Shown: positions 15,522 to 24,449, numbered from the stretch's first letter. The stretch: 38,264 bases of DNA from JBEIUL01 sp044356865 (GCA_044356865.1 JBIKVN010000003.1:1-38264); one strand, 5' to 3'. The notes: generated by a model not told the origin, from the sequence alone. Numbers and translations: made by a program.

Positions 15522-17180
15522 GTGAGAAAGATGTTGATGTCGTTGACCTCCAGCATGACCCGCCGCCGATTTTTCGGCGGGACCGCCCTCACTACCGGGG
15601 CCTTCGCAATCCATGCCCACGCCGGCGACGACAAGGGGAACACCGACCCGCCGCCGAGTCCCGATACCACCCCGTGGCTGCAACGGCTGCCGTTCGCGAG
15701 GCACGCGGTTCCCCTGCCCCCGTGGGCGGCGCTCGACCCCCTGCCGATCCCGGCGGCGCACCAGCGCTACGACGAGTTCGCGCCGGTCAAGTTCTACAAC
15801 ATGAACGTGTGCGAGGCCCTGACCCGGCCGCACCCCCAGCTCGCCTCGAGCGTCGTGACCTCCTACCAGGGGTCGGTGCCGGGCGTCACGTTCATGTGCC
15901 GCTACGGCGAACCGGTCCTCTGCCGCATCAACAACGTGCTGCCCGACGTGATCCAGGGCTTCGGCAGCAGCGAGATCATCACGCACGTCCACAACGGTCA
16001 CCACGCATCCGAGTCGGATGGCTGGCCCGGCGACTGGTTCGGGCCCGGGACCTTCAAGGATCACCACTGGCCCAACATCTACGCCGCCGGCGACTACCGC
16101 GAGGGGAAGGGAACCCTCTGGTACCACGACCATCGGATGGACTACACCGCGCAGAACACCTACCGCGGGCTGGCTGGGTTCTTCCTGCTCTTCGACTTCC
16201 TCGACAGCGGTGACGAGAACGACCCGAACCCCGACGCGCTGCGGCTGCCGAGCGGCGTCCCCGACGGTGACCGCATCGAACGGTGCTACGACATCCCGCT
16301 CGTGATCGCCGACCGGCGGTACGACCGGAACGGCTTCCTCACGATGGACGTGATGAACATGGACGGCGTGCTCGGCGACAAGCACCTCGTGAACGGCGCC
16401 GTGCAGCCGTACTTCGAGGTCGAGCGCCGCAAGTACCGCTTCCGCCTGCTCGCCGGCGGCCCGTCGCGATTCCAGCAGCTTTTCCTGTCGAACGGGATGA
16501 CCTTCAAGCACATCGCCAACGACGGCAACCTGCTGCCGCGTTCGCGCGTTACCAACTCGGTCTATCTCGGCGTGGCGGAACGGGCCGACATCGTGGTCGA
16601 CTTCAGCCAGCTTCCCGCGTCGACCCGCGAGCTCTACCTCGTCAACCGCCTCGACCAGACCGATCCGCGGAAGCCCGAGGACGAGCTCCTGCCGTGGGAA
16701 GAGGCGATCCAGTTGCTGAAGTTCATCGTGAAGCCCGCGACCGGGGTTCCTGACCCCAGCCGCGTGCCCGAGATCCTCCGCCCGCTTCCCGACATGGACA
16801 CGCCCGTGGTGCGGACCCGGGAATGGCGTTTCGACCGCTCGAACGGCATGTGGACGGTCAACGGCCGCCTGTTCGACCACGACCGCGTCGATGCCGTCTT
16901 CCGACGGGGAACCGCCGAGATCTGGCGTATCAGCACCTCGGGCGGATGGGCGCATCCGGTGCACATGCACGTCGAGGAGCAGCGAGTCCTCACCTACAAC
17001 CGGGTGCCGGTCACCAGTGGACCGCTGTTCGCCCGCAAGGACGTGTTCACGCTCAAGCCGGGCGACGAGATGGAGATCTACGTCCGCTTCCGCGATTGGC
17101 TCGGCCGCTATCCGATGCACTGCCACAACACCGTGCACGAGGACCACGCCATGATGGTCCGCTTCGACGTCGTGCCCTGA
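15522..17180 (+). CDS. Tat-exported multicopper oxidase
   Basis: Up to 552 residues. All four copper motifs are intact: HVH (155-157 in THVHNGHHASESDGWP), HDH (202-204, LWYHDHRMD), HPVHMH (478-483), and the type 1/type 3 motif HCHNTVHEDHAMM (533-545) with ligands C534, H539 and M544. A twin-arginine signal TRRRFFGG with a hydrophobic stretch ending HAHA indicates folded export. Family members oxidise phenols, metals such as Mn(II) or Cu(I), or bilirubin while reducing oxygen to water; the substrate here is unknown. The longest start is GTG 15522. ATG 15537 has GAGAAAG at six bases and may be the true start; ATG 15555 would also keep the Tat signal. It leads a plus-strand run with an SCO-like copper protein next. 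Confidence 0.92.
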   Translation: MRKMLMSLTSSMTRRRFFGGTALTTGAFAIHAHAGDDKGNTDPPPSPDTTPWLQRLPFARHAVPLPPWAALDPLPIPAAHQRYDEFAPVKFYNMNVCEALTRPHPQLASSVVTSYQGSVPGVTFMCRYGEPVLCRINNVLPDVIQGFGSSEIITHVHNGHHASESDGWPGDWFGPGTFKDHHWPNIYAAGDYREGKGTLWYHDHRMDYTAQNTYRGLAGFFLLFDFLDSGDENDPNPDALRLPSGVPDGDRIERCYDIPLVIADRRYDRNGFLTMDVMNMDGVLGDKHLVNGAVQPYFEVERRKYRFRLLAGGPSRFQQLFLSNGMTFKHIANDGNLLPRSRVTNSVYLGVAERADIVVDFSQLPASTRELYLVNRLDQTDPRKPEDELLPWEEAIQLLKFIVKPATGVPDPSRVPEILRPLPDMDTPVVRTREWRFDRSNGMWTVNGRLFDHDRVDAVFRRGTAEIWRISTSGGWAHPVHMHVEEQRVLTYNRVPVTSGPLFARKDVFTLKPGDEMEIYVRFRDWLGRYPMHCHNTVHEDHAMMVRFDVVP

Positions 17181-17196
17181 GCGTCCGACGGCGATG

Positions 17197-17266
17197 CCCC
17201 CCCCCCAAGTCCAGACGGAAGTCCAGACGGCAGTCCAGCCGGAAATCCAGACTGAACTCCACCATG
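17197..17266 (+). repeat. C10 homopolymer plus five 12-base tandem units before the SCO gene
   Basis: Ten consecutive C (17197-17206) are followed by five 12-base units at 17207, 17219, 17231, 17243 and 17255 with consensus AAGTCCAGACGG. The first two are identical and the rest diverge. The last unit contains the ATG of the SCO gene. An ATG at 17194 directly precedes the C tract. It opens a 25-codon frame ending at 17271, and loss of one C would fuse it in frame to the SCO protein. Confidence 0.9.
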
Positions 17267-18040
17267 AATGACCCGATTCACGGCCGTCCCCATCTCGACG
17301 CCGCCGCCCGCCTCGATCGGCGCGGCGCGCTGCTGCCGCTGCTGTTCGCCGGCGGCGCCGCCCTCCTCGGCGGTTGCGCGACCGCCCGTCGCCCGACCGC
17401 CGATCCGGCCCCGACCGCGGGCGGCGAGACGGTCTTCGGCCCCGACGGCACCCGCACCTTTCCCAACCACCTCCTGCGCGACCAGGACGGCCGCGAGGTG
17501 CGATTCCACGACGATCTCGTCCGCGGACAGGTCTTCGCCGCGACCTTCGGATACGCCTCGTGCAAGGGCGTCTGCACCCGGATCGCCGACCGCATGGGCG
17601 CCGCCTCGGAACTGATCGCGCCGATCATGGCGAATCCGGTCCGGTTCTGCACCTTCTCGCTGGCCGAGGACTCGCCGGCCGAACTCCGGGCCTCGATGAA
17701 GGCCCGCGGCCTGTACGGGCGACCGGGCTGGAGCTACCTGACCGGCCCGGCCCAGACGGTCCGCAGCATCCGCTGGGCGTTCGGCTTCGGCGAACCGGAC
17801 GAGGAGGCCGACGCGAGCCTGGCCTTCCACACCGGGATGGCCCGCTTCGGCAACCACCCGATCGACAAGTGGAGCTCGTGTCCCGCGATGGGCAGCCCAG
17901 TCAACATCGCGCGGATGGTCGTGGCGCTCTTCCCGCCGTCGCGGCGACCCGCGATCCCGACGCTCGACTTCGACGGCGGCAACGGCGCCCGCCCGATTCC
18001 CGGTTTCCGGCAGGTTCCTGCCCTCGTCGCGATGCGCTGA
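17264..18040 (+). CDS. SCO1/SenC-like copper chaperone lipoprotein
   Basis: 258 residues from ATG 17264. The N-terminus has a basic region, a hydrophobic stretch and a lipobox LLGGC (Cys38), so it is likely a membrane-anchored lipoprotein. The thioredoxin-like SCO domain starts near residue 68 (LLRDQDGREVRFHDDLVRG) and has the copper-binding CxxxC, C100 and C104 in FGYASCKGVCT. H189 (LAFHTGMARFGN) is a plausible third copper ligand. SCO proteins deliver copper to secreted or membrane cuproenzymes, classically cytochrome oxidase CuA. Directly after a multicopper oxidase, loading of that enzyme is a reasonable inference. No Shine-Dalgarno is visible; the region before the ATG is the 12-base repeat. 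Confidence 0.82.
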   Translation: MNDPIHGRPHLDAAARLDRRGALLPLLFAGGAALLGGCATARRPTADPAPTAGGETVFGPDGTRTFPNHLLRDQDGREVRFHDDLVRGQVFAATFGYASCKGVCTRIADRMGAASELIAPIMANPVRFCTFSLAEDSPAELRASMKARGLYGRPGWSYLTGPAQTVRSIRWAFGFGEPDEEADASLAFHTGMARFGNHPIDKWSSCPAMGSPVNIARMVVALFPPSRRPAIPTLDFDGGNGARPIPGFRQVPALVAMR

Positions 18041-18067
18041 GCGCAACGACACTCCTGAAGCTTTCCC

Positions 18068-18727
18068 ATGAAGACCACGATCACCATCGTCGCCAGCCTC
18101 GCCCTCGCGACCGCCGCCCGTGCCGACGTGACCATCGAGCTCTCGGCATTCCGCGCCGAACGGCTCGACTTCACCCAGATGATCGCCCCGGGCGAACTCG
18201 TCGGGAACCTCGTCGCCATCAGCGTCGATGCCACCCTCGCGAACGCGAAGCAGCGGACCCAGGCGAAGGACCTGTGCGTCTACCTCGACGCGCCGCCGCT
18301 CTCGGTCGACGGCGTCCTGCAGGTCGGCGGCGGCACGCCGATGATCAACGCGTGGAACCCGCCGATCACCGAGGACGGGCATCCGCAGTGGGGCTCGGGC
18401 GCTTCGGGCCTCGACGGCACGATCGTGACCGGTCGCGTGGACCTCCGGAAGCCGATCCCCATGACTGATTCGCCGCTGGCGGTCTTCGTGGGCAACGGCT
18501 ACGGCTCGCCGTGGTCCGAAGGGACCTGGACGGGAACGATCACGCTGCACGGGGTCAGCGTGCCCGGGAAGAACCCGTCCCCGGACCTGAACGGCGACGG
18601 CTCGGTCAACGGCATCGACATCGCGATGGTTCTTGCCGGCTGGGGAAGCGATTCGCCCGACATCGACGGGGACGGCACGGTGAACGGCATCGATCTCGCC
18701 ATCCTGCTCGCGGCATGGACCGGATGA
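18068..18727 (+). CDS. Secreted protein with C-terminal dockerin-like EF-hand pair
   Basis: 219 residues from ATG 18068 with a signal peptide (MKTTITIVASLALATAARA). Residues about 20-165 form an unrecognised, probably beta-rich exported domain. The C-terminus has two calcium-loop repeats, DLNGDGSVNGIDIAMVLAGW (about 173-192) and DIDGDGTVNGIDLAILLAAW (about 198-217), each with the DxNxDGxxNxxD pattern of dockerins. Planctomycetes commonly end secreted proteins this way without having cellulosomes. The role is unknown; it may be anchored or assembled at the surface. Its stop overlaps the next start as ATGA. Confidence 0.85.
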   Translation: MKTTITIVASLALATAARADVTIELSAFRAERLDFTQMIAPGELVGNLVAISVDATLANAKQRTQAKDLCVYLDAPPLSVDGVLQVGGGTPMINAWNPPITEDGHPQWGSGASGLDGTIVTGRVDLRKPIPMTDSPLAVFVGNGYGSPWSEGTWTGTITLHGVSVPGKNPSPDLNGDGSVNGIDIAMVLAGWGSDSPDIDGDGTVNGIDLAILLAAWTG

Positions 18728-19959
18728 GCACGCGGGCGCTGCTCGCGACGCTGGTCGCGGTCGTGGCCTGCGGGTGCGGCCGCGAATCACGCATCACCTG
18801 CCGGTTCGATCGGGACGGGACGCGAGATCCGCTCGCCGAGTCGGCGTGGCTCGGGGCCGAACTGGCCCGCGAAATGCCGCAACCGGAGTGGGTCGGAACG
18901 CGTCGCGCCGAATGGTGCCGGGTCGGCAGCGTGCATGAGTTTCCCGAGGCGGTCTGGGCCAAGGAGTTCCGGGCCCAGGAGCGCCGCTGGCGGTCCACGG
19001 GTTTCGACCGGGTGCCGGCCTCACGGGACGTGGACCGCGGAGGAGTGGTCCTCGACTTCACCCAGCCCGAGCGCGGCGACCGGGAAGCGGCGGCCTCCGA
19101 CGGTCTCGACGAGGGAGAATCGGCGCCCCTGCTCATCGTCGGCGCGAGCGATCCGACCCTGACCGAGGCCTTCGCCCCCAACGCGTTCATGGTCCGCGCG
19201 AGCGACGAGGCCCTCGCCGTCGCGGCGGCGGAGTTCATGTTCGACTCGTGGGGCCACCGGGCGGCCGTGGTCGTCGACCGCCGCGATTCCCGCATGAGTC
19301 GTCTCGACGGCCTGGTGCGGACGGCGTTCCGGACGCTGGGTGGCGAGATCGCGGCAAGCTTCGATGCCAACGATGGGCGGCTTGCGGGAGTCTGGGGGGA
19401 TGCGGCTGGCGACGACGAACGGGTCGACGCGATCTTTCTCGCGGTCGGGCCCGAGCTCGTCGCGACCGTGCTGCCGCGGATCCGGGCCGCCTTTCCCGAC
19501 ACCCCGCTCATGGCCAGCGATGCGCTCGACCATCCGTCCGTCGACGCGATGGCGGAAAGTGCAGGCGGCCGGCTTCACCTGACCGCCCACGCCTGGCTGG
19601 GCGAGGACGCGACGATCGAGGCGAGCCGGTTCGCGTCGTACTACCGGTTGACCTACGGCCGCGAGCCGACCGCGGCGGCCGCGCTGGCCTACGACGCGGC
19701 GTGCCTGGCGATGTTCGCCGTGGTCAAGGCGAAGCGCGACGACCCCGATTCTCCGCCGACCGGAGCCGAGCTCGCCCGCACGATCGCGTCGGTCGTGAAC
19801 TTCAGCGGCGCGACGGGCCGGATCTCGTTCCGCCACGGTCCGCGGCCGACCCGCGACGTCTGGATCGTCGCGCTCGCGGACGGGCGGAGGACCCTCGCCG
19901 GATCGGTCATGGCCGATCCGCGGCTGGCGCACGGTCCCGTCGGGGAGATGTCCGAGTAG
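18724..19959 (+). CDS. Periplasmic-binding-protein type 1 (LivK-like) lipoprotein
   Basis: 411 residues from ATG 18724, overlapping the upstream stop by four bases. A short signal ends in the lipobox VVAC (Cys16). The rest resembles ABC-type branched-chain amino-acid receptor family proteins: APLLIVGASDPTLTEAFAPNAFMV, AAAEFMFDSWGHRAAVVVDRRDS, VDAIFLAVGPELVATVLPRI, and SRFASYYRLTYGREPTAAAALAYDA, which is typical of the second lobe. No permease or ATPase gene is near, so it may sense or bind a ligand rather than serve transport. Family assignment is from motif style only. Confidence 0.75.
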   Translation: MSTRALLATLVAVVACGCGRESRITCRFDRDGTRDPLAESAWLGAELAREMPQPEWVGTRRAEWCRVGSVHEFPEAVWAKEFRAQERRWRSTGFDRVPASRDVDRGGVVLDFTQPERGDREAAASDGLDEGESAPLLIVGASDPTLTEAFAPNAFMVRASDEALAVAAAEFMFDSWGHRAAVVVDRRDSRMSRLDGLVRTAFRTLGGEIAASFDANDGRLAGVWGDAAGDDERVDAIFLAVGPELVATVLPRIRAAFPDTPLMASDALDHPSVDAMAESAGGRLHLTAHAWLGEDATIEASRFASYYRLTYGREPTAAAALAYDAACLAMFAVVKAKRDDPDSPPTGAELARTIASVVNFSGATGRISFRHGPRPTRDVWIVALADGRRTLAGSVMADPRLAHGPVGEMSE

Positions 19960-19992
19960 GCGCACGGCCCACGCCGCCATCCGCACCGGACG

Positions 19993-20724
19993 TCACGTCG
20001 ATCGGGCCGCCGCGTACCGCCGCGCGACCTCGCCCCAGTTCACCGCCCCCAGCACCGCGGCGACGTAATCCGCCCGCAGGTTCTGGTACTTGAGGTAGTA
20101 CGCGTGCTCCCACACGTCGATGCCGAGGATCGGCGTGCCGGGCACGTCGACCCACTTCGCGCCCATCAGCGGCGAATCCTGGTTCGAGGTGCTGGTGATC
20201 GCGAGTTTCCCGTCGGGCTTCACCACGACCCACGCCCAGCCCGAGCCGAAGCGGCCGAGCGACGCCGCGGTGAGGTCCTTCTTCATCTTCTCGACGCCGC
20301 CGAGATCGGCGTCGATCGCGGCCAGCAGGTCGCCCGCAGGTTCGCCGCCGGCGCCGGGCGAAGTCAGGATCGACCAGAAAAGCAGGTGGTTCGCGTGCCC
20401 GCCGCCGTTGTTCCGCACCGCCATCCGCTTCGCCTCGGGAATCGCGTCGAGATCGGCGATGAGCGTCTCGACCTCGGCGGGGGCCTTCAGGTCCTTCATC
20501 GCCGCGTTCAGGTTCTTCACATAGGCCGCGTGGTGCTTGCCGTGGTGGATCGACATCGTCCGGGCGTCGATCGCCGGCTCGATCGCGTTCTCGGGATACG
20601 GCAAGGGCGGCAGCACATACGGGCCTTCCACCGCGGCTTGTCCCACGGCCGCGACGACGGTCGGGGCCGCCACGGCCGCCACGGCGACGGAAGCGAGAAA
20701 GTCACGGCGGTCGAGTTCGGACAT
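19993..20724 (-). CDS. sodA: Exported superoxide dismutase, Mn-type
   Basis: 243 residues from ATG 20724 with CGGAG eight bases upstream. The iron/manganese dismutase ligands are present: H60 (MSIHHGKHHAAYV), H113 (NNGGGHANHLLFW), D203 and H207 (DVWEHAYYLKYQN). RNNGGGHANH and SNQDSPL are the residues usual in manganese enzymes. Residues 1-33 add a Tat-like leader (DRRDFLASVAVAAVAAP), so the enzyme is probably exported folded, which is less common than cytoplasmic SodA. It is convergent with the LivK-like gene (33-base gap). The near neighbourhood of a multicopper oxidase suggests extracytoplasmic redox chemistry, but no link is proven. Confidence 0.93.
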   Translation of the reverse strand: MSELDRRDFLASVAVAAVAAPTVVAAVGQAAVEGPYVLPPLPYPENAIEPAIDARTMSIHHGKHHAAYVKNLNAAMKDLKAPAEVETLIADLDAIPEAKRMAVRNNGGGHANHLLFWSILTSPGAGGEPAGDLLAAIDADLGGVEKMKKDLTAASLGRFGSGWAWVVVKPDGKLAITSTSNQDSPLMGAKWVDVPGTPILGIDVWEHAYYLKYQNLRADYVAAVLGAVNWGEVARRYAAARST

Positions 20725-20759
20725 GGCGTGCTCCGGGGTCGGAAGAAAGTCAGGCGGAG

Positions 20760-20765
20760 AGTGTA
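20760..20765 (-). promoter_or_regulatory. -10-like box TACACT of the superoxide dismutase gene
   Basis: Minus-strand TACACT 35 bases before the dismutase ATG, giving a predicted leader of about 28 bases that contains the CGGAG ribosome binding site. The same hexamer occurs before both fucose-related genes. No clear -35 box was found. Confidence 0.4.
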
Positions 20766-21065
20766 GAACGCGCTTCACGGCGGGAACTCTCCCCATCGTC
20801 GCGATCGGCAAGAACCGCGCCGCGGCCGGTGGCGTATGTAACCCGGCCTTTCCAGGGGCCCGATTCCCTCGTGTCCGACGTCGGTCGCCGATCCCGGCGT
20901 CCGGACCGGGGGGACCGGGACTCTCGGCCCCGCACCTTCCGGGCGGGGCTGAACGGAACGGCGTTCGGTCCCGCCGGATGTGTCGGCCGGGTTTCTCTCT
21001 CCTCCCCGCTTCCGTCCGCCTGACTCCCGGACGGTGCCGACCTCACGGGCCGGCGGGACCGAACG

Positions 21066-21098
21066 AACGACCGCCCGGCTTCGCGCCGGGCGGTCGTT
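21066..21098 (-). terminator. Strong hairpin terminator after the small lipoprotein gene
   Basis: A perfect 14-base stem (AACGACCGCCCGGC / GCCGGGCGGTCGTT) with a five-base loop, 22 bases past the stop of the lipoprotein gene on the minus strand. The arm ends are T/A but there is no long U-tract. This is the best hairpin in the window and could act in both directions. Confidence 0.75.
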
Positions 21099-21120
21099 GT
21101 CATTCAGGCGGAGTCGACGA

Positions 21121-21573
21121 TCAGCGCTTCGGCGGCTCGAGCCCGTCGCGGACCCGCACGATCTTCACGTCGAAGTGTCCGGGGTCGTTGGGCTCGGTTC
21201 CGCGGATGAAGCGAATGACCCGCGCGTCGCGGATCGTCTCCTCGGGGTCGTTCATCGCGGGAATCCGCTCGGGCGAGACGAAGAATCGCTCATCGTCGCC
21301 GTCGAAGGAGACCGTCATCTCGCCCCGCGACCACGCCTTCAGGGCGAGCATCACCTGTCCGCGCTCGTCGGTGGTGCCGGTGACCGGCTCGACCTTCGGG
21401 CGGCCCATCATGTCGCCCGGCCCGATCGAGACGGTCGCGCCTTCGATCAGGTCGCCGGAAGCCCTTTCGGACACGGTGAACAGGTACGCGCCGGCCTTCG
21501 GGCCGCCGCAAGCGGTGAGGAACATCGCGAGGCAAACGCCGGAAATCGTGAGGAGGGCCCGGGTCGGGTTCAT
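21121..21573 (-). CDS. Small lipoprotein, carboxypeptidase-regulatory-like fold possible
   Basis: 150 residues from ATG 21573. A signal peptide ends in the lipobox FLTAC (Cys22). The mature part reads like a beta-sandwich of the 'carboxypeptidase regulatory' type (AYLFTVSERASGDLIEGATVSIG, then TGTTDERGQVMLALKAW), but this is a weak fold guess. There is no Shine-Dalgarno; a TATGCT -10-like box sits nine bases before the ATG. A terminator hairpin follows the gene. Function unknown. Confidence 0.72.
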   Translation of the reverse strand: MNPTRALLTISGVCLAMFLTACGGPKAGAYLFTVSERASGDLIEGATVSIGPGDMMGRPKVEPVTGTTDERGQVMLALKAWSRGEMTVSFDGDDERFFVSPERIPAMNDPEETIRDARVIRFIRGTEPNDPGHFDVKIVRVRDGLEPPKR

Positions 21574-21582
21574 GGTGCGCGA

Positions 21583-21588
21583 AGCATA
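21583..21588 (-). promoter_or_regulatory. -10-like box TATGCT, near-leaderless start
   Basis: Minus-strand TATGCT ends nine bases before the lipoprotein ATG at 21573. With initiation about seven bases beyond the box, the leader would be only two or three bases. Confidence 0.4.
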
Positions 21589-21609
21589 CCCGGCGCGGCC
21601 GCGGCCGGG

Positions 21610-23028
21610 TCAGGCGCGAACCGGCTTGGCATCGTCGGACTCGAGGTACTCGAGCGAGATCCCGTAGGTCTCGCGCATGCCGAGCACGCCGAGGAAGCCG
21701 ACGCCCAGCACGATCACCCCCGCGGTCGCCGCCGCGTGCCAGGGGCCGGGACCCTCCTGGCCGAAGAAGCCCTCAAGCGAGGTCCACAGCAAGGCCGTCC
21801 AGGCCGCCGACCAGCGGACGATGTTCGGGGCGGTGGTCGCGGCGGTGGCCCGCAGGTCGGTGCCGAAACTCTCGGCGGCGGTGGTCGCGAAAACCGCCCA
21901 GTAACCGGCCCCGAACCCGAGCACGGTGACGCTGGCGTAGAACCAGCCGACGCCCCAACCGCCGAGCGTGAAGTACGCCGCCCCGCCGAGGCCGGTGATG
22001 ACCAGGAAGACGACGATCGCGAGCCGCCGCGACCGCAACAGCTGGCTGAGCAGGCCGCTCGCGAGGTCGCCCGCCGCGAGGCCGAGGTAGCACCACATGA
22101 TGGCCCTCGCCGGATGCGGTTTCTGGTCGGCCGGCAGCCCGAGCGAGGTGCCGATCACGTCGGAGTACTTCACGAGCGTCCCGACCACGAACCAGATCGG
22201 CACCGCGACGAGGATGATCGAGAGGTACCGCCGCAGCCGGCCCGGCGGCCAGAAGAGCCGCCAGAACGCCCCGCGGCCGCTGGCCCGCTCTTCCTTGAGG
22301 TTCACGAACATGCCGCTCTCGACCACGCCGACCCGCAGGGCCAGCAGGGCGAGACCGAGCAGCCCGCCGATGAAGAAGGCCGTCCGCCAGCCGACGAACG
22401 TCGTGACGAAGTACGCCGCGACCGCCCCGAGGATGCCGACCGTCGCGACGATGGTGGTCGCGAAGCCGCGTTTCTCGCGCGACACCAGCTCGCTCACCAG
22501 CGTGATGCCCGCTCCGAGCTCGCCGGCGAGCCCGAAGCCGGCCACGAACCGCAGCACCTCGTACTGCCGGGTCGCGGTCCCGAGACCGATCGCGTGCAGG
22601 AACCCGAGCGGCGAGCCGTCGGGGATGTCCATGATGAACGCGTTGAGGATGTTCGCGACCGAGTAGGTCAGGATGCTGCCGAAGAGGACCGAGAGCCGTC
22701 CCCGCCGGTCGCCGAGGATGCCCCAGACCAGGCCACCCACGAGCAGGCCGCTGGTCTGCAGGATGTTGTCGAGCCAGATGCCCCAGTCCTTCAGCAGCTG
22801 GTCCTGCACCGCCGGATGGAGCGTCGCGAGCTGCGGGGCGAGGATCTCCTGAAGCGACGTCTTCCGCAGCATCGCGAACAGCAGGAGGTCGAAGATGTCG
22901 ACGAAGTAGCCGAGGGCCGCGACCAGCACCGCGAGGGCGACCGCGGGCGGCACCGGCCCGATTCCCCAGTCGATGCGGCGGGGGGAAACGGGCGGTTCCG
23001 GGCGTCCGTGCTCCGGGGTGGGATCCAT
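21610..23028 (-). CDS. Major facilitator superfamily transporter
   Basis: 472 residues from ATG 23028; a TTG further upstream would add 15 unlikely residues. About twelve hydrophobic segments can be traced. The MFS signature loop GILGDRRGRLSVLFGS lies between helices 2 and 3, and RFVAGFGLAGELGAGITLVSEL marks helix 4-5, a pattern of the metabolite:H+ symporter (sugar, aromatic acid or alpha-ketoglutarate) branch. An extended first loop (MLRKTSLQEILAPQLATLHP) precedes helix 2. The substrate cannot be read from the sequence. It ends 36 bases before the small lipoprotein start, so co-transcription is possible, though that lipoprotein has its own -10 box. Confidence 0.88.
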   Translation of the reverse strand: MDPTPEHGRPEPPVSPRRIDWGIGPVPPAVALAVLVAALGYFVDIFDLLLFAMLRKTSLQEILAPQLATLHPAVQDQLLKDWGIWLDNILQTSGLLVGGLVWGILGDRRGRLSVLFGSILTYSVANILNAFIMDIPDGSPLGFLHAIGLGTATRQYEVLRFVAGFGLAGELGAGITLVSELVSREKRGFATTIVATVGILGAVAAYFVTTFVGWRTAFFIGGLLGLALLALRVGVVESGMFVNLKEERASGRGAFWRLFWPPGRLRRYLSIILVAVPIWFVVGTLVKYSDVIGTSLGLPADQKPHPARAIMWCYLGLAAGDLASGLLSQLLRSRRLAIVVFLVITGLGGAAYFTLGGWGVGWFYASVTVLGFGAGYWAVFATTAAESFGTDLRATAATTAPNIVRWSAAWTALLWTSLEGFFGQEGPGPWHAAATAGVIVLGVGFLGVLGMRETYGISLEYLESDDAKPVRA

Positions 23029-23111
23029 GCCCGGCAGTTTCCGGGACCGTGGCCCGCTCGGCAACCCGGCCAAGTTCGGCCGAGACCCTTGGGCCGTCGC
23101 GGGCCCGACCG

Positions 23112-23117
23112 TAGACT
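23112..23117 (+). promoter_or_regulatory. -10-like box TAGACT of the pseudopilin gene
   Basis: TAGACT 30 bases before the ATG at 23148, followed by a strong Shine-Dalgarno (CAGGAG, six bases from the ATG). It lies in the 119-base divergent gap with the MFS gene. No clear -35 box. Confidence 0.4.
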
Positions 23118-23147
23118 GGCCGGAGTTCCGCCCCCAGGAGACTGCCG

Positions 23148-23984
<837 letters not shown>

Positions 23985-23987
23985 CAG

Positions 23988-24419
23988 TCACGGGGCCGGC
24001 GGCCCGGCCGCGAGCCCGTTCTCTTCCTCGACGATCGCCCGCACGACCCGCTGTCCCTCGTCGTCGAGGTCGTTCGCCAGCGACCACGCCTGGACCGCCT
24101 CGCTCGCGGCGCGGACCGCCTCCTTCAGTTTCTGCATCTCGGCCAGCTGCTCTTCGGTGAAGCCGTCGCCGCCGGCCGACCGGCGTTTCTCGTCGACGGC
24201 CTTGCGGGCCGCGACCTCGCGGCGGATGAGCTGGCGAATCGGATCCCAGCGAGGTTCCTTCGATGCGGCCGCGGCGGCCGGGTCAGGCTCGACGGGCGGC
24301 AGCGGCGGCAGCGACTCCTCGACCGCCGCAAGATCGGGCTCGCTCTCGCCGCACGCGGCGAGGGGAAGCGGCAGGATGACGGCAAGCGGAAGCGCGACGA
24401 CGAGACGGGCCGAAAGCAT
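23988..24419 (-). CDS. Small lipoprotein, unknown function
   Basis: 143 residues from ATG 24419. The signal peptide ends in the lipobox LAAC (Cys23), followed by a Pro/Ala-rich stretch and a charged, probably helical region (about 60-135). The gene converges with the pseudopilin gene, with only three bases between stops. It lies 30 bases downstream of astB but carries its own TATAGT box six bases before the ATG and no Shine-Dalgarno, so it may be expressed from a leaderless mRNA. No family was recognised. Confidence 0.7.
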   Translation of the reverse strand: MLSARLVVALPLAVILPLPLAACGESEPDLAAVEESLPPLPPVEPDPAAAAASKEPRWDPIRQLIRREVAARKAVDEKRRSAGGDGFTEEQLAEMQKLKEAVRAASEAVQAWSLANDLDDEGQRVVRAIVEEENGLAAGPPAP

Positions 24420-24425
24420 GGATTC

Positions 24426-24431
24426 ACTATA
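24426..24431 (-). promoter_or_regulatory. -10-like box TATAGT, leaderless start
   Basis: Minus-strand TATAGT is separated from the lipoprotein ATG (24419) by exactly six bases (GAATCC), the spacing expected if transcription begins at the A of the ATG. Confidence 0.5.
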
Positions 24432-24449
24432 ACGGCGCCGGCACCGACC

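Larger units (their letters stand above)
20725..21120. other. 396-base intergenic region with dismutase promoter and a terminator
   Basis: No gene could be supported on either strand; the open frames here are short and compositionally like antisense noise. It holds the dismutase leader and -10 box near its left end and a strong hairpin near its right end. The middle (about 20780-21060) is GC-rich with runs such as CCGGACCGGGGGGACCGGG, and no recognisable element was seen. Confidence 0.6.

Noticed and set aside
17207..17266. CRISPR array
   Set aside because: The units are 12 bases, directly adjacent, and have no spacers.
17194..17271. Calling the 25-codon frame starting at 17194 a gene
   Set aside because: It is wholly made of the C tract and repeat units and has no clear ribosome binding site. 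It is reported as a finding rather than as a coding sequence.
20829..21023. 64-codon open frame on plus in the dismutase/lipoprotein gap
   Set aside because: No ribosome binding site and Arg/Pro-rich noise-like composition. Its position upstream of a hairpin is not enough to call a gene.
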